Assembly: GCF_008035925.1 (NCBI RefSeq)
Contig: NZ_CP036264.1
Span: 6,729,641 to 6,793,640 of the forward strand
From: Stieleria maiorica
GTDB taxonomy: Bacteria > Planctomycetota > Planctomycetia > Pirellulales > Pirellulaceae
Length of the DNA stretch: 64,000 nucleotides
Direction: 5' to 3'
Under the pieces are notes generated by a model. The model was not told the DNA's origin. It saw nothing but the letters and a program-made list of their open reading frames with translations, and made no database searches. The translations under genes were made by a program, and so were the position numbers. This document shows positions 35,216 to 47,911 of the stretch, piece after piece. The first letter of the stretch is position 1; every line of letters begins with the position of its first letter.

Positions 35216-36607
35216 CTAGAAACCAGAAACCATCTCTTCACGCAGCTTCATCAACTCGATCACCAGATCGCTCCGCTCGCCGGCCAAATTCTGTTGCTCG
35301 CCGGGATCGCGACTCAGATCCGCCAGGAACAACTTCTCGTTCAATTGGCCACCGCGGATTTGTTTGGTTTGCGGCAGGGTCGTGTCACGCGGATTTCCGA
35401 TCAGTTTCCAATTGCCACGGCGCACGGCCCACTGTGGCGAGCGGCCGCCGCCCATCTGCCAATAGAACTGTTCGCGTGGCGCCGCCGCGTCGTTGACCAA
35501 GACGTCCGCCATCGACACGCCGTCCAGTTTCGCCTCCGGCAATTCGACGCCACACCACTGCGCGAGGGTGGGGAACCAGTCACAGGAGGTCATGAACTGG
35601 TCGCGCGATTCACCGGCGGGCAACCGACCCGGAAAGCGGACCACACTGGGCACGCGGATGCCGCCTTCGAACAGTGAAAACTTTGCGCCGCGGTACGGGC
35701 CGGCATTGCCGCCGCCGCCAAACGCCCGCGTTTCGGTGCTGTGTCCGTGGTCGGGTTGGTAAATCACGATCGTGTTGTCGGCCAAACCCCGCTCGTCCAG
35801 ATAGTCCAGCACCATGCCGATGTACTGGTCCATCGTCGAAACGAACGCGCAGTATTCACGCCGCGGTGTCGGCAAATCACGGTAGTGTTCTAACCACTCC
35901 GGCGTGCCCTGGTAGGGATAGTGCGGCGCGTTGAAAGCCCAGTACAGCAGCCAGGGTTTTGCGTTGGGGCCATCACCGGTTTGGCCACCGATGAACTGTT
36001 TGCAACGATCGACCATCAGTTGTGGAAAGTACTCGCCCGGCCGATGCACCTCCGTCCCGTTGTCCCACAGATCATGGCGATTCGGTCCCGACCAATAAAA
36101 GAAGTGCGAAAAGTTATCGATGCAGCCTTCCAGGTGACCAAACCAGCGATCGAATCCCTGGCCGGCCGGATTGATGGTGTCGGTGCGTCCGAGGTGCCAT
36201 TTGCCGACATGTCCGGTCGCGTATCCGGACCGACGGAACGTTTCGGCGATCGTGATTTCTTCCGTCTTCAAGTCCCCGTTGCCCGGTTGCCCGGCACGTG
36301 CGGGATAACGTCCCGTCAACAGCCCGACGCGGCTGGCCGAACAGACCGGTGCGGCGGAATACATTTGGGTGAGTTTTAATCCTTGTGATGCCAAGCGGTC
36401 CATGTTGGGCGTCAGCAAGTCTTTGACGCCGAAGCAACCCATGTCAATCGAACCTTGATCGTCACCGTAGATGATCAAAACGTTGGGGCGTTGCGATGAC
36501 TCGCCAGAGTTTTCGGAGACCGTCTTTTCAACGTCTTGTGACCAAGTTGCCGGTGCGATGGAAAAGGTCAACGCACTCGTTAGCAACAAATAAACAATCG
36601 CTCGCAT
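35216..36607 (-). CDS. Secreted sulfatase
   Basis: 463 residues from the ATG at 36607; a GTG at 36616 adds three codons. A signal peptide (IVYLLLTSALTFSIAPATWS) is followed by a type I sulfatase. Visible are PNVLIIYGDDQG (calcium ligands), the formylglycine motif CSASRVGLLTGRYP with the modified Cys, HVGKWHLG, and GRTDTINPAGQGFDRWFG. Cys-type activation needs a formylglycine-generating enzyme, which is not in the window. It probably removes sulfate from marine algal polysaccharides in the periplasm or outside. Confidence 0.92.
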   Translation of the reverse strand: MRAIVYLLLTSALTFSIAPATWSQDVEKTVSENSGESSQRPNVLIIYGDDQGSIDMGCFGVKDLLTPNMDRLASQGLKLTQMYSAAPVCSASRVGLLTGRYPARAGQPGNGDLKTEEITIAETFRRSGYATGHVGKWHLGRTDTINPAGQGFDRWFGHLEGCIDNFSHFFYWSGPNRHDLWDNGTEVHRPGEYFPQLMVDRCKQFIGGQTGDGPNAKPWLLYWAFNAPHYPYQGTPEWLEHYRDLPTPRREYCAFVSTMDQYIGMVLDYLDERGLADNTIVIYQPDHGHSTETRAFGGGGNAGPYRGAKFSLFEGGIRVPSVVRFPGRLPAGESRDQFMTSCDWFPTLAQWCGVELPEAKLDGVSMADVLVNDAAAPREQFYWQMGGGRSPQWAVRRGNWKLIGNPRDTTLPQTKQIRGGQLNEKLFLADLSRDPGEQQNLAGERSDLVIELMKLREEMVSGF

Positions 36608-36958
36608 GAAAAACACTTTGTGGGAGACAACGAATGATCCGCGGGATGTGATAGTCTAACGCGAATCGGCTATGCCGGCACACACCACCATCATTCTGCC
36701 CCGGATCATTCTGCCATCCCTCCCCTGAGTCTCACTGACCTGATACGCAGCTGTGGAGACGCCGAGAGGTAGGAAGATTTGGGAGGTAGGAAGATTTGGG
36801 AGGTAGGAAGATTTGGGAGGTAGGAAGATTTGGGAGGTCGAATCGATGGCGTCGTTCGTCATTTTCTTACCTCCGAAATCTTCTTACCCGATTCCGCAAC
36901 GGCTGAACAAACGGACGTCCGCCTCGACGAGCCCGGAAGCCCATCCCACAGCACAATC
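36608..36958. other. Intergenic region holding repeat family F
   Basis: 351 bases between two minus-strand genes. From 36689 to 36889 they hold a copy of repeat family F with a 17-bp tandem array. No gene supported. Confidence 0.55.
36689..36889. repeat. Palindromic repeat family F, copy 1, with 17-bp tandem array
   Basis: It starts CATCATTCTGCCCCGGATCA and ends CGAAATCTTCTTACCC. Four exact copies of AGGTAGGAAGATTTGGG fill 36767-36834 and can pair with the inverted TTCTTACCTCCGAAATCTTC at the right. A second copy of the family with a shorter repeat lies at 40313-40479. Confidence 0.75.
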
Positions 36959-37621
36959 CTAATCGCAAAGCTGTGCCAGGGCCGCCGCATTCGCTTGGTC
37001 TTCGAAGACCGCGGCGATTGGAATCGCGAACCCGGCGACCACCCTCGATTCGATCGATCCACCCGCCAACTTTTGGGCCAGATGGTAACCACTTTCGCCT
37101 TCCCGCAGGACGTACTGTTCGATCGTCCGCTCGTCGCAATCGATGATCCAGTACTCGGCGATGCCGTGCTGGGCGTAGTCCTGGAACTTGACGCCCTGAT
37201 CACGCGACACGGTGCTTTCGGATAATACCTCGACGACAAAATCCGGCGCCGGAAACTGCATGTGGTCGGGGCCGAAGGTCGCGGCTTTGTCCTTGCCAAA
37301 GAAAACGAGGTCGGGTTCGTAATCGTTGCGGGTCAGGCAGATCAACGCTTTTTCAGAAAAGACTTCGCCGAGCCCGTTCCGATGTGCGAAGGTGTCGAGC
37401 AATTTGAGCAACCGTCGCGTCACTCTCAGGTGCTTTGCCTTGGCCGGTGAGTGCATCACCACTTCACCGGCGATAAACTCTGCCTTCACACTGGGCGGCA
37501 ATTCACGCCGAAACGCTTCGCGCGCCTTTCGCTCGGTGGCCAATTTCGAATTGATCACTTCGGCGATCTTCGGCAGCTCGGGGCTCGCAAAAATTGATTC
37601 GAGATTGGATTCGTCAAGCAT
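36959..37621 (-). CDS. Uma2-family (DUF820) putative restriction endonuclease
   Basis: 220 residues from the ATG at 37621; a GTG at 37645 gives eight more. PD-(D/E)XK nuclease fold: YEPDLVFFGKD supplies the Asp, PDFVVEVLSEST the Glu, followed by the Lys/Gln-containing helix VKFQDYAQHGIAEYWIID. These proteins are numerous in cyanobacteria and planctomycetes; despite the name, their biological role is largely untested. Divergent from the symporter gene, with family F repeat just beyond its 3' end. Confidence 0.88.
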   Translation of the reverse strand: MLDESNLESIFASPELPKIAEVINSKLATERKAREAFRRELPPSVKAEFIAGEVVMHSPAKAKHLRVTRRLLKLLDTFAHRNGLGEVFSEKALICLTRNDYEPDLVFFGKDKAATFGPDHMQFPAPDFVVEVLSESTVSRDQGVKFQDYAQHGIAEYWIIDCDERTIEQYVLREGESGYHLAQKLAGGSIESRVVAGFAIPIAAVFEDQANAAALAQLCD

Positions 37622-37680
37622 TTTCGTGGTAATCTCCTCGCCCACAGTTTATCACGCGACCCGCCAAATTTGCCAATCGA

Positions 37681-40275
37681 ATGAATCGCATTGCCGCAGT
37701 TTTGCTCTTCCTGTCCATGTTGCCGCCGACCCTGCCTGGGGAAGACGCGGTTCAATTGAAGTGGGAGGAATTGCCGGCACTGCCCGACGCCTTGGGGTTT
37801 GCCGGCCCGTTCGTCGGGGTTCACCCGATCGCCGCCGCGGACCCGCAGGCGGCCGACGAAGTGCTGATCGTTGCCGGTGGAGCCAATTTTCCCGCACCGG
37901 TCTGGGAGAACGAAAAAGTTTGGCACGACCGTGTGTTTGTGGCCACCAAGGATCAGGGGACGTTGCACTGGACCGAAGCCGGGACGTTGCCCCGGCCGCT
38001 CGCGTATGGGGCCGCCGTTTCGACGCCCGAAGGTGTGCTGTGCCTGGGCGGCAGCGATTCCGAGCAAACGTTTCGCGACTGTTTTCTGTTGCGTTGGAAA
38101 CCCCAATCAAAACAGATCGAAACGATCGACTACCCGCCGTTGCCAACACCGTGCGCCTTCGGTGCGGCGACGATCATCGGCAGCGTGGTCTACGTCGCCG
38201 GCGGGCAAAGTGATTCGGCGTTGTCGTCGGCCATGAATCAACTTTGGTCGCTCGATCTGTCACTAAAGGACTCCCCAGAATCATTTCAGTGGCGATCGCT
38301 TCCCGATTGTCCAGGGAAAACGCGGGCGCTGAATCTGACCGTCAGCCAGCACAACGGATTCGAGAGTTGCGTGTACGTCATCAGTGGTCGTCGCCAGGAG
38401 GGCGATCAGACCGAGTTTTTGAAAGACGTCTGGGAGTATTCGCCATCGACTCAAGCGTGGCGGAAACGGAGCGACGCACCGCGCAGCGTGATGGCCGGAA
38501 CGGCAATCGGATTTGGCCAAAGTCACCTGTTTGTGCTCGGCGGCGACGACGGCGAATTGTTCGGCCGTGCCGACGAACTCAAGGACGATCATCCCGGATT
38601 CATTCGCCAGGCACTCGCCTACCACACCATCACCGACACATGGACAAGCGCCGGGCCGACGCCGATCAATCAGGTCACGACGATCGCGGTCGAGTTGGAT
38701 GATTCAATCATCGTCGCCAGCGGCGAAGTCCGTCCGCGGGTTCGAACACCCAGCGTGTATCGCGTGACGCCGGTCACGTCCACGCATGGCTTCGGCGGTT
38801 TGAACTACGTCGTGTTGTTCGGATACCTGATCGCGATGGTCGGTGTCGGTGTCTACTTTGCCAACAAGAACAAGAACACCGACGACTACTTTCGCGGCGG
38901 CAAGAGAATCCCCTGGTGGGCCGCCGGGTGCAGCATTTTTGCGACGATGCTCAGTTCATTGACCTTTACCGGAGTCCCCTCCAAAGCCTTCGCCCAGGAT
39001 TGTGTCTACGCGATCGGCAACTTCATGATTCCGGTGGTCGCGGTGGTGGCCGTTTTCGTGGCCCTGCCGTTCTTTCGGCGCATCGATGCGACGAGCGCGT
39101 ACGAGTATTTGGAAAAGCGATTCAGCCGCCGGGTGCGGATGTTCGGCAGCGCCAGCTTTGCACTGTTCCATTTGTTTCGCATGGCGGTGGTGATGTCGCT
39201 GACGGGACTGGCGCTGGCCGTCGCCACGCCACTGACGCCGTCTCAATCCGTGCTGCTAATGGGCATCCTGAGCATTCTGTACTGCACGATGGGAGGCGTC
39301 GAAGCGGTGATCTGGACCGACACGATCCAGACCGTGGTCTTGCTGGGCGGGGCCGTGGTCGCGATCGTGTTGTTGGTGTCGGGATGCGAAGGCGGATTCG
39401 GAGGGTTCGTCGAATCGGTGACCCGGGCGGACAAGGTCAATGTCGCCAACTTACATTTCGACGCGACGTCGGGCCGCACCGCGTTGTGGGTGGTCATCAT
39501 CGGTGCGATCGGGCAAAACCTGTCCTCGTACACCGCCGACCAAGCGGTCGTGCAACGTTACATGACGACCGAGACGCAGCGATTGGCGGCGCGGTCGATC
39601 TGGACCAACGCCGTGTTGACGATTCCCGCAACGATCTTGTTTTTCGGGATCGGCGTCGCCCTGTTTGCGTTTTATCAATCGCATCCCGAAAAACTGGATC
39701 CGACGATCACCACCGACCAGGTCTTTCCACTGTTCATCGCCCGCGAGATGCCGATCGGGTTGGCCGGGTTGATCGTCGCCGGCGTCTTTGCCGCCGCACA
39801 ATCGACCGTATCGACCAGCATGAATTCGACCGCCACGGCAATCGTCACCGACTTCCTGAGACCGCAACAGGTTTGCAGCAGCGAAGCCGGTTACCTGACG
39901 GCCGCCCGCGTGTTGACGTTCTTGATGGGCGTCGCCGGCACGTTGCTGGGGCTGATCTTTGTCGACCCGAACATCAAATCGTTGTTCGACACCTTCATCG
40001 CCGTGATCGGATTGTTCATGGGCGTGCTCGGCGGCCTGTTCATCTTGGGTGCTTTGACAACCCGCGCCAACGGAAGCGGCGCGATGATCGGCGCCCTGCT
40101 GGGCGCGTCGGTCATGTTCTGCCTGTGGCGATTCACGCCACTCAACGGATACCTGTACACGGCAACCGGGATCAGCACCTGTGTCGTCGCCGGCTACGGC
40201 GCCAGCCTGCTTCTGCCGCAAGCCGACAAGGATCTGGCCGGGCTGACGATCCACACCCTGGGCGAAGCGGCGTGA
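37681..40275 (+). CDS. Kelch mutarotase fused to a sodium:solute symporter
   Basis: 864 residues. A signal peptide or first helix ([17 protein letters not shown]) is followed by a kelch propeller (~25-370) of the cyclically permuted sialic-acid-mutarotase type ([47 protein letters not shown]). From ~375 to 855 there are about 13 helices of the SSS family ([51 protein letters not shown]-like helix with [13 protein letters not shown]). The protein would convert a sugar such as N-acetylneuraminate between anomers outside the membrane and import it with Na+. Such fusions occur in other planctomycetes and Bacteroidetes. Substrate inferred only from family. Confidence 0.88.
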   Translation: MNRIAAVLLFLSMLPPTLPGEDAVQLKWEELPALPDALGFAGPFVGVHPIAAADPQAADEVLIVAGGANFPAPVWENEKVWHDRVFVATKDQGTLHWTEAGTLPRPLAYGAAVSTPEGVLCLGGSDSEQTFRDCFLLRWKPQSKQIETIDYPPLPTPCAFGAATIIGSVVYVAGGQSDSALSSAMNQLWSLDLSLKDSPESFQWRSLPDCPGKTRALNLTVSQHNGFESCVYVISGRRQEGDQTEFLKDVWEYSPSTQAWRKRSDAPRSVMAGTAIGFGQSHLFVLGGDDGELFGRADELKDDHPGFIRQALAYHTITDTWTSAGPTPINQVTTIAVELDDSIIVASGEVRPRVRTPSVYRVTPVTSTHGFGGLNYVVLFGYLIAMVGVGVYFANKNKNTDDYFRGGKRIPWWAAGCSIFATMLSSLTFTGVPSKAFAQDCVYAIGNFMIPVVAVVAVFVALPFFRRIDATSAYEYLEKRFSRRVRMFGSASFALFHLFRMAVVMSLTGLALAVATPLTPSQSVLLMGILSILYCTMGGVEAVIWTDTIQTVVLLGGAVVAIVLLVSGCEGGFGGFVESVTRADKVNVANLHFDATSGRTALWVVIIGAIGQNLSSYTADQAVVQRYMTTETQRLAARSIWTNAVLTIPATILFFGIGVALFAFYQSHPEKLDPTITTDQVFPLFIAREMPIGLAGLIVAGVFAAAQSTVSTSMNSTATAIVTDFLRPQQVCSSEAGYLTAARVLTFLMGVAGTLLGLIFVDPNIKSLFDTFIAVIGLFMGVLGGLFILGALTTRANGSGAMIGALLGASVMFCLWRFTPLNGYLYTATGISTCVVAGYGASLLLPQADKDLAGLTIHTLGEAA

Positions 40276-40588
40276 ACCGCTATTCCGCACCCGTCCCAGT
40301 CTACGCGCACCCCATCATTCTGCCCCGAATCATTCTGCCATCCCTCCCGTCGTTCCGATCGATTCGACATAACACCCTGGCTGGCTGGAGAGGTAGGAAG
40401 ATTTTGGAGGTAGGAAAATTGCCCCAGTCGAAGGGAGACTGCATTTCAACATCTTCTTACCCCCGAAATCTTCTTACCCCATTTCGGGAAAGACTAAAAA
40501 AGCACGCCCGGCCTCTCGCTCCCCCGACGGCGCCGGGGACAAGTGGCAGGATTGACGAGTCTGGAAGCCTCTTCCACAACCAGCCACC
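40276..40588. other. Intergenic region holding repeat family F, copy 2
   Basis: 313 bases between convergent genes. The repeat occupies 40313-40479. The remainder holds no gene or clear terminator. Confidence 0.55.
40313..40479. repeat. Palindromic repeat family F, copy 2
   Basis: It starts CATCATTCTGCCCCGAATCA and ends CGAAATCTTCTTACCC, as copy 1 does. Here the internal array has only about one and a half units (AGGTAGGAAGATTTTGG). The two copies bracket the Uma2 and mutarotase-symporter genes. Confidence 0.75.
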
Positions 40589-41995
<1,407 letters not shown>

Positions 41996-42126
41996 CTGCC
42001 GTTTTCCTGTGCTATGAGAATCTGTCTGGTCTGTGTTTCGGATCAAAGTGAAAGGTCAAGTGAGTTCAGCCCGTGTTTGCATTGATGCCAGCGGGACGCG
42101 TGAGCGACCGGCCCGTAATCAAACTC

Positions 42127-42241
42127 GTTCCTAGGCTCCGCCTTGGAACGGGATGTCTGTGTGGCTCCAGCCACACCTGCCGTCAAAACGTGAGGCGGAG
42201 CCTCCTGGTTCCTTGTGTTCCCAGGCGGAGCCTGGGAACAA
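42127..42241. repeat. Cluster of four short palindromes
   Basis: In order: GTTCCTAGGCTCCGCCTTGG (self-complementary with its end), GTGTGGCTCCAGCCACAC, GAGGCGGAGCCTC, and TGTTCCCAGGCGGAGCCTGG. All share the GGCTCC/GGAGCC core. They lie between the DUF1553 and DUF1501 genes, where they could stabilise or separate the mRNA segments. Confidence 0.7.
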
Positions 42242-42272
42242 GTGGGATGGCTGACGCCACGTGCTGGCATAC

Positions 42273-45200
42273 TTACTCCACATACATAAACTCGTTCGTG
42301 TTCCATAACAGCAGGCACATGTCTGCCAGCGCCCGCGTCTCGGGTGACACATCGGCGGCTTTTAGATCGTACTGGTAATTCTCGAACACCGGCAAAATCT
42401 CTTCGTATTTGAACACCTTGCCCGAAAACTCTTCCACCAACGAACGCGTGATGCTGCTCGGATACTCGACCGGAGCCGGTTCGACCGACCGGTGATAGGT
42501 CTGCATCTCTTTCACGTAACGCGTCAGTTGCTGTTGCTCGTCTTGGGTTGCGCCGCGTCCAAACGTCAATCGAAACGCCCGATCGATCTGTGCGGAAAGT
42601 TGATCGCGTTCCTTTTCCAGCCGCAGTGCAAAAGCGATCGAACGGTCGGTCATCGTCGCACTGTTCATCAATGTGAACACCTGCGGCGTCACCGAGGCGG
42701 ATTCTCGCAACTCACACGACTCGTTCGGGTTCGGCTGGTTGAATAATTCGGTGAACGGATCGGCCATCCCGCGGACGTGATAGGCATAGATCGTTCGCCG
42801 GTTCCGCTGGTCGGCCTGCGGCGATGGTTGGTAGGAGGGGGCGAGCGAGAACTGGATCATTCTCGGTTGCAACGCCACCTCCATGTTGATCTCCGGCTTG
42901 ATCGGCACACCTCCGTCGCAGTGTCGAAGCTCGCCGGTGATCGCCAGCACCGAATCACGCAGCTCCTCGGCACTCAATCGACGGCGTGGGAAATGCGACA
43001 GCAATCGGTTGTTCGGGTCGACTTCTTCCAGCCTGTCACCGGCGGTCGGGACCGTGGATCGGCGGTAGGCGTCCGACAGCATGATCGTGCGATGCATCCG
43101 CTTGATCGTCCAACCGTTCTCGACGAAGTCCGACGCCAGGAAATCCAGCAACTCGGGGTGCGAGGGCTTGTCGCCCTTGGCGCCAAAGTTGTTCCCGTTG
43201 GCGGCCAAACCGACTCCGAAATGGTACTGCCAGATTCGATTGACGATCGAACGCAGTGCCAAGGCGTTGTCCGGATGCGCGATCCATTTGGCCAGTCCCA
43301 GTCGACGTCCGTCGACATCCGGGGTCAACAGGAACGGATCTTCGGCAGCCGAATCGGCCGATGAGGGAGCCGGCAACCCGACCGCGCTCAGCACGCCCGG
43401 CAAGACCTGGTCGCCGAGTGCCGTCAACGCACCGCCGACAAGGATGTGGTTGACGACCGACTTCGTGTCCTTTTTCGGTTTGCCGATCCGCAGTTTGCGG
43501 GCGCCGTTCCAAGCCATTTCGGCATAGGCGGCGTTGTAGACGCTCTGCGCCATCGGCTGGTAGCGTTCCAGACGACGATTCCAGATCCACTCGTCTTGCT
43601 CGCGGACCTTCAATTGGCCTTGTTCGACGTAATCCAAACCGACGTGTCGTTCAGGCTTTTCTTCGTCCGGCAGATCCTTTCGCTGATTCTCGTTCTTGTA
43701 CGGCAATCCGTGTTCGTCGAACCATTTCTTGGCCGCGGCTTCGCGTTTTTCGACCAGTTTGTTTTTCTCCGACACGGCAAAGTCCAGCATCTTTTGGACG
43801 TGCTCGCGGCCGCTTTCGAATCCTTCGGTGGACTCTTCGGGCAATAACGGCACGTTGCGTTCGGCCATGTGTGTGGTCGAAAACGCCGCGTACATGCGAT
43901 AGTAGTCGCGCGTCGGGATCGGATCGAATTTGTGGTCGTGGCACTTACAGCAACGCATCGTGGTCGACAAGAACGTCTGCCCGGTGATGTTGACCAGGTC
44001 GTCCAAGTAAATCTGACGCGCCTCGTCGGCGTCGATCATCGCGTTGTCCCAGGGGCCCAGCCGCAGGAAGCCGGTCGCGACCAGCCACTCGGCTTCTTCG
44101 GCCGTGTAATCGCCGTTCAGACGAGTTTCTTGGACGACCTTTTCGTCCCCACCGCTGCGGGCTCGAACCGATTGGTCGGCCAATTCGTCTCCGGCCAGCT
44201 GCTCGACGACGAACTCGTTGTACGGTTTGTCTTCGTTGAACGCCCTGATCACGTAATCGCGATAACGCCACATGTTGGAACGCTCGAAATCGTTCGACAT
44301 GCCACCGGTGTCGGCGTAGCGGGTGATGTCCAACCAGTGGCGTCCCCAGCGTTCACCGTAACGCGGGCTGGCCAGCAGCCGATCGATCGTCGCGGCCCAC
44401 GCCGCATCGGCGTCTTCTTCCCATGCTTTGACGAACGCGTCGACTTCGGCGGGCGTCGGCGGCAATCCGGTCAAATCCAATGTCGCGCGGCGCAACAGGT
44501 CTCGCGGTTCGGCTTGCGGGGCGGGTTCCAATTCCGCCTGCTGCAGTTTTCGGTCCACGAAGTAATCGATCGCTTCATTTGCCGACGTGCCTTCGGGCAA
44601 CAACTGCGACGTGGACTTCAGTGGTTCCCAAGCCCAGAGATCTTCTTTCTGGTAGCGGCGATCGGTCCATTGTTGGCTCGTTCCGCCGCTGGTGGTGAAC
44701 AGCACGCCGTCTTTGGTTTCTTTCTTGGTCCGTTCTTCGTCGCGGTAACGTTGTTGCGTTTCTTCGTCCGGCCAGGGGGCGCCACTCTTGATCCAGCGCC
44801 GGAACAGATCGACTTGTTCCTCCGTCAAGCGATCGTTTTCCTTGGGCGGCATCTCCAATCCTTCCCAGGCGATCGCTTCGATCAGCGTGCCCTGGTCGGG
44901 GTGCCCCGGAACGATGGAGGGTTCTTCCGACTCGCCGCCGCGCAGCAGAGCGTCGCGGTTGAGCACGCTAAAGTCACCCTTGATGTCGTCTTCTTCTCCG
45001 CCGTGGCATCCCAAGCATTTGTCCGTCAGCAGCGGCAGGACTTTGAGCGTAAAGTCACGTTCGGCCGCGATCGCCGGATCCGCGTCCCATTCCGTCGCGG
45101 CCGGTTCATCTGCCCGAACCGTCCCCGCCATCAACCCCACCACCAGCAATACCATCCCTGCCAGCGGGAAGCGTAAGCGAGCGGCCCCAGCACCCATCCC

Positions 45201-45281
45201 CGCCGCCTGTGACAGACACCCGCCACCGTCGACCCCGTTTCGGCGATCACTCGATCGTCCTTGGGCAAGACTCAATTTCAT
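42273..45281 (-). CDS. PSCyt1-DUF1549-DUF1553 planctomycete surface protein
   Basis: 1002 residues from the ATG at 45281, which has AGGG 8 bases upstream; an ATG at 45302 would overlap the upstream gene. A signal segment (FPLAGMVLLVVGLMAGTVRA) is followed by a planctomycete cytochrome c domain (~75-180) with one haem motif CLGCHGGE and MPPKENDRLT, then DUF1549 (~215-420; RRATLDLTGLPPTPAEVDAF, RYGERWGRHWLDITRYADTG) and DUF1553 (~650-960; DNALALRSIVNRIWQYHFG, PRRRLSAEELRDSVLAITGE). Usually exported and linked to DUF1501 partners. Suggested roles include polymer binding and electron transfer; not proven. Confidence 0.92.
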   Translation of the reverse strand: MKLSLAQGRSSDRRNGVDGGGCLSQAAGMGAGAARLRFPLAGMVLLVVGLMAGTVRADEPAATEWDADPAIAAERDFTLKVLPLLTDKCLGCHGGEEDDIKGDFSVLNRDALLRGGESEEPSIVPGHPDQGTLIEAIAWEGLEMPPKENDRLTEEQVDLFRRWIKSGAPWPDEETQQRYRDEERTKKETKDGVLFTTSGGTSQQWTDRRYQKEDLWAWEPLKSTSQLLPEGTSANEAIDYFVDRKLQQAELEPAPQAEPRDLLRRATLDLTGLPPTPAEVDAFVKAWEEDADAAWAATIDRLLASPRYGERWGRHWLDITRYADTGGMSNDFERSNMWRYRDYVIRAFNEDKPYNEFVVEQLAGDELADQSVRARSGGDEKVVQETRLNGDYTAEEAEWLVATGFLRLGPWDNAMIDADEARQIYLDDLVNITGQTFLSTTMRCCKCHDHKFDPIPTRDYYRMYAAFSTTHMAERNVPLLPEESTEGFESGREHVQKMLDFAVSEKNKLVEKREAAAKKWFDEHGLPYKNENQRKDLPDEEKPERHVGLDYVEQGQLKVREQDEWIWNRRLERYQPMAQSVYNAAYAEMAWNGARKLRIGKPKKDTKSVVNHILVGGALTALGDQVLPGVLSAVGLPAPSSADSAAEDPFLLTPDVDGRRLGLAKWIAHPDNALALRSIVNRIWQYHFGVGLAANGNNFGAKGDKPSHPELLDFLASDFVENGWTIKRMHRTIMLSDAYRRSTVPTAGDRLEEVDPNNRLLSHFPRRRLSAEELRDSVLAITGELRHCDGGVPIKPEINMEVALQPRMIQFSLAPSYQPSPQADQRNRRTIYAYHVRGMADPFTELFNQPNPNESCELRESASVTPQVFTLMNSATMTDRSIAFALRLEKERDQLSAQIDRAFRLTFGRGATQDEQQQLTRYVKEMQTYHRSVEPAPVEYPSSITRSLVEEFSGKVFKYEEILPVFENYQYDLKAADVSPETRALADMCLLLWNTNEFMYVE

Positions 45282-45291
45282 TCCGGTGTCC

Positions 45292-46949
<1,658 letters not shown>

Positions 46950-46953
<4 letters not shown>

Positions 46954-47522
46954 TGGCGATCTCCCGTGGCGGCCAGTCGCCGCTGGATGCAATCGCCCAG
47001 CGAGGTGCGCAGCCGGTGAAGGGTCACTTTGATGCCGCCGACCGAGCGGCCGAGCTGGTCGGCAAATTCGGCCAGGGATTGCTGCGAGGCGTAGCGGCGC
47101 ATCAGCAGGTCGCGGCTGGCCGGCTTGAGCGACTGCATGCACTCGCGAAGGGCCGCTTGCCGCTCGGCCAAATCGTCGTTGACCTCGGCCAATTCCGTCG
47201 CGATCGTCTCTTCCAATTCGTCCGAGAACCGCAGTCGGCTGTCGCGGGCTTGTCGTTTGCGGTGATTCAGGACCTCGAACCGGGCGACGGCCATCGTCCA
47301 GGCTTTGAAATTGGTCCCGGCCTCGAAATCACCGCGTTTTTCCCAGATTTTCGCGTTCGCCTGTTGGATCACATCCCCGGCGGCCGGGTCGCCAGGCAGC
47401 AGCGCACTGATGTACAGACGCAGGGGGAGCTGGCATTCGGTCAGCAGTGCGACGAAGGCGGAATCACCCAGCGGAGTAGGTTGGGCGGAATCGTCGTCGG
47501 GAGGTTGGTTCACGGGGTCCAT
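46950..47522 (-). CDS. ECF sigma factor, planctomycete type
   Basis: 190 residues. Region 2 is seen at ~25-95 (LRLYISALLPGDPAAGDVIQ, FKAWTMAVARFEVLNHRKR) and region 4 at ~125-180 (LKPASRDLLMRRYASQQSL, AEFADQLGRSVGGIKVTLHR). It matches the Rhodopirellula/Verrucomicrobium sigma family. First gene of a four-gene set (sigma, FecR/LamG, DUF1549/1553, DUF1501), so it likely directs its own operon under control of the FecR protein. Confidence 0.92.
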
Positions 47523-47911
47523 GGTAGCTAAATGCCACGAAAGACCCGCAGGTTAACAAGAATCGAAACGATTCTTCCCTAAAACCACGCCCCAGCAGTG
47601 TAGAACCGCTGTCCCAGCTGTTCCCCCTGACCGCCCCGCGGGCACCTCCGCCATCAACCCCCACCACCCTCAAACGGCAAGTGTAAAACCGCTGTCCCAG
47701 CTGTTCCCCCTGACCGCCCCGCGGGGCACCGGACACCCTCAACTGTTCACCCCCGACCGCGCATCATCCACCCCTAACGCCCCCGTCAGCAACCCCCGAC
47801 CCAACACCAACCACCCCAACGTCCCCGGTCGCCCGCCCCATCATTCTGCCCACCCTCTCGTCTTCGTCTGCCGCACCCTCCACGCCTCTTACGCCGACGA
47901 CCACGGTCACG
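47523..47911. other. Intergenic region with a 49-bp direct repeat
   Basis: 389 bases between the sigma gene start and the integrase stop. They are C-rich and contain two copies of a 49-bp sequence (47597-47645 and 47680-47729). No gene or clear promoter recognised, although a promoter for the sigma gene should lie here. Confidence 0.5.
47597..47729. repeat. Direct repeat, 49 bp, two copies 83 bp apart
   Basis: Both copies read GTGTAxAACCGCTGTCCCAG and continue CTGTTCCCCCTGACCGCCCC GCGG. They differ at one base and by one G near the end. They lie upstream of the sigma gene and may be binding sites or a simple duplication. Confidence 0.7.

Noticed and set aside
36767-36834. Possible CRISPR array
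   Set aside because: The 17-bp units are directly adjacent with no spacers, and no cas genes are present.
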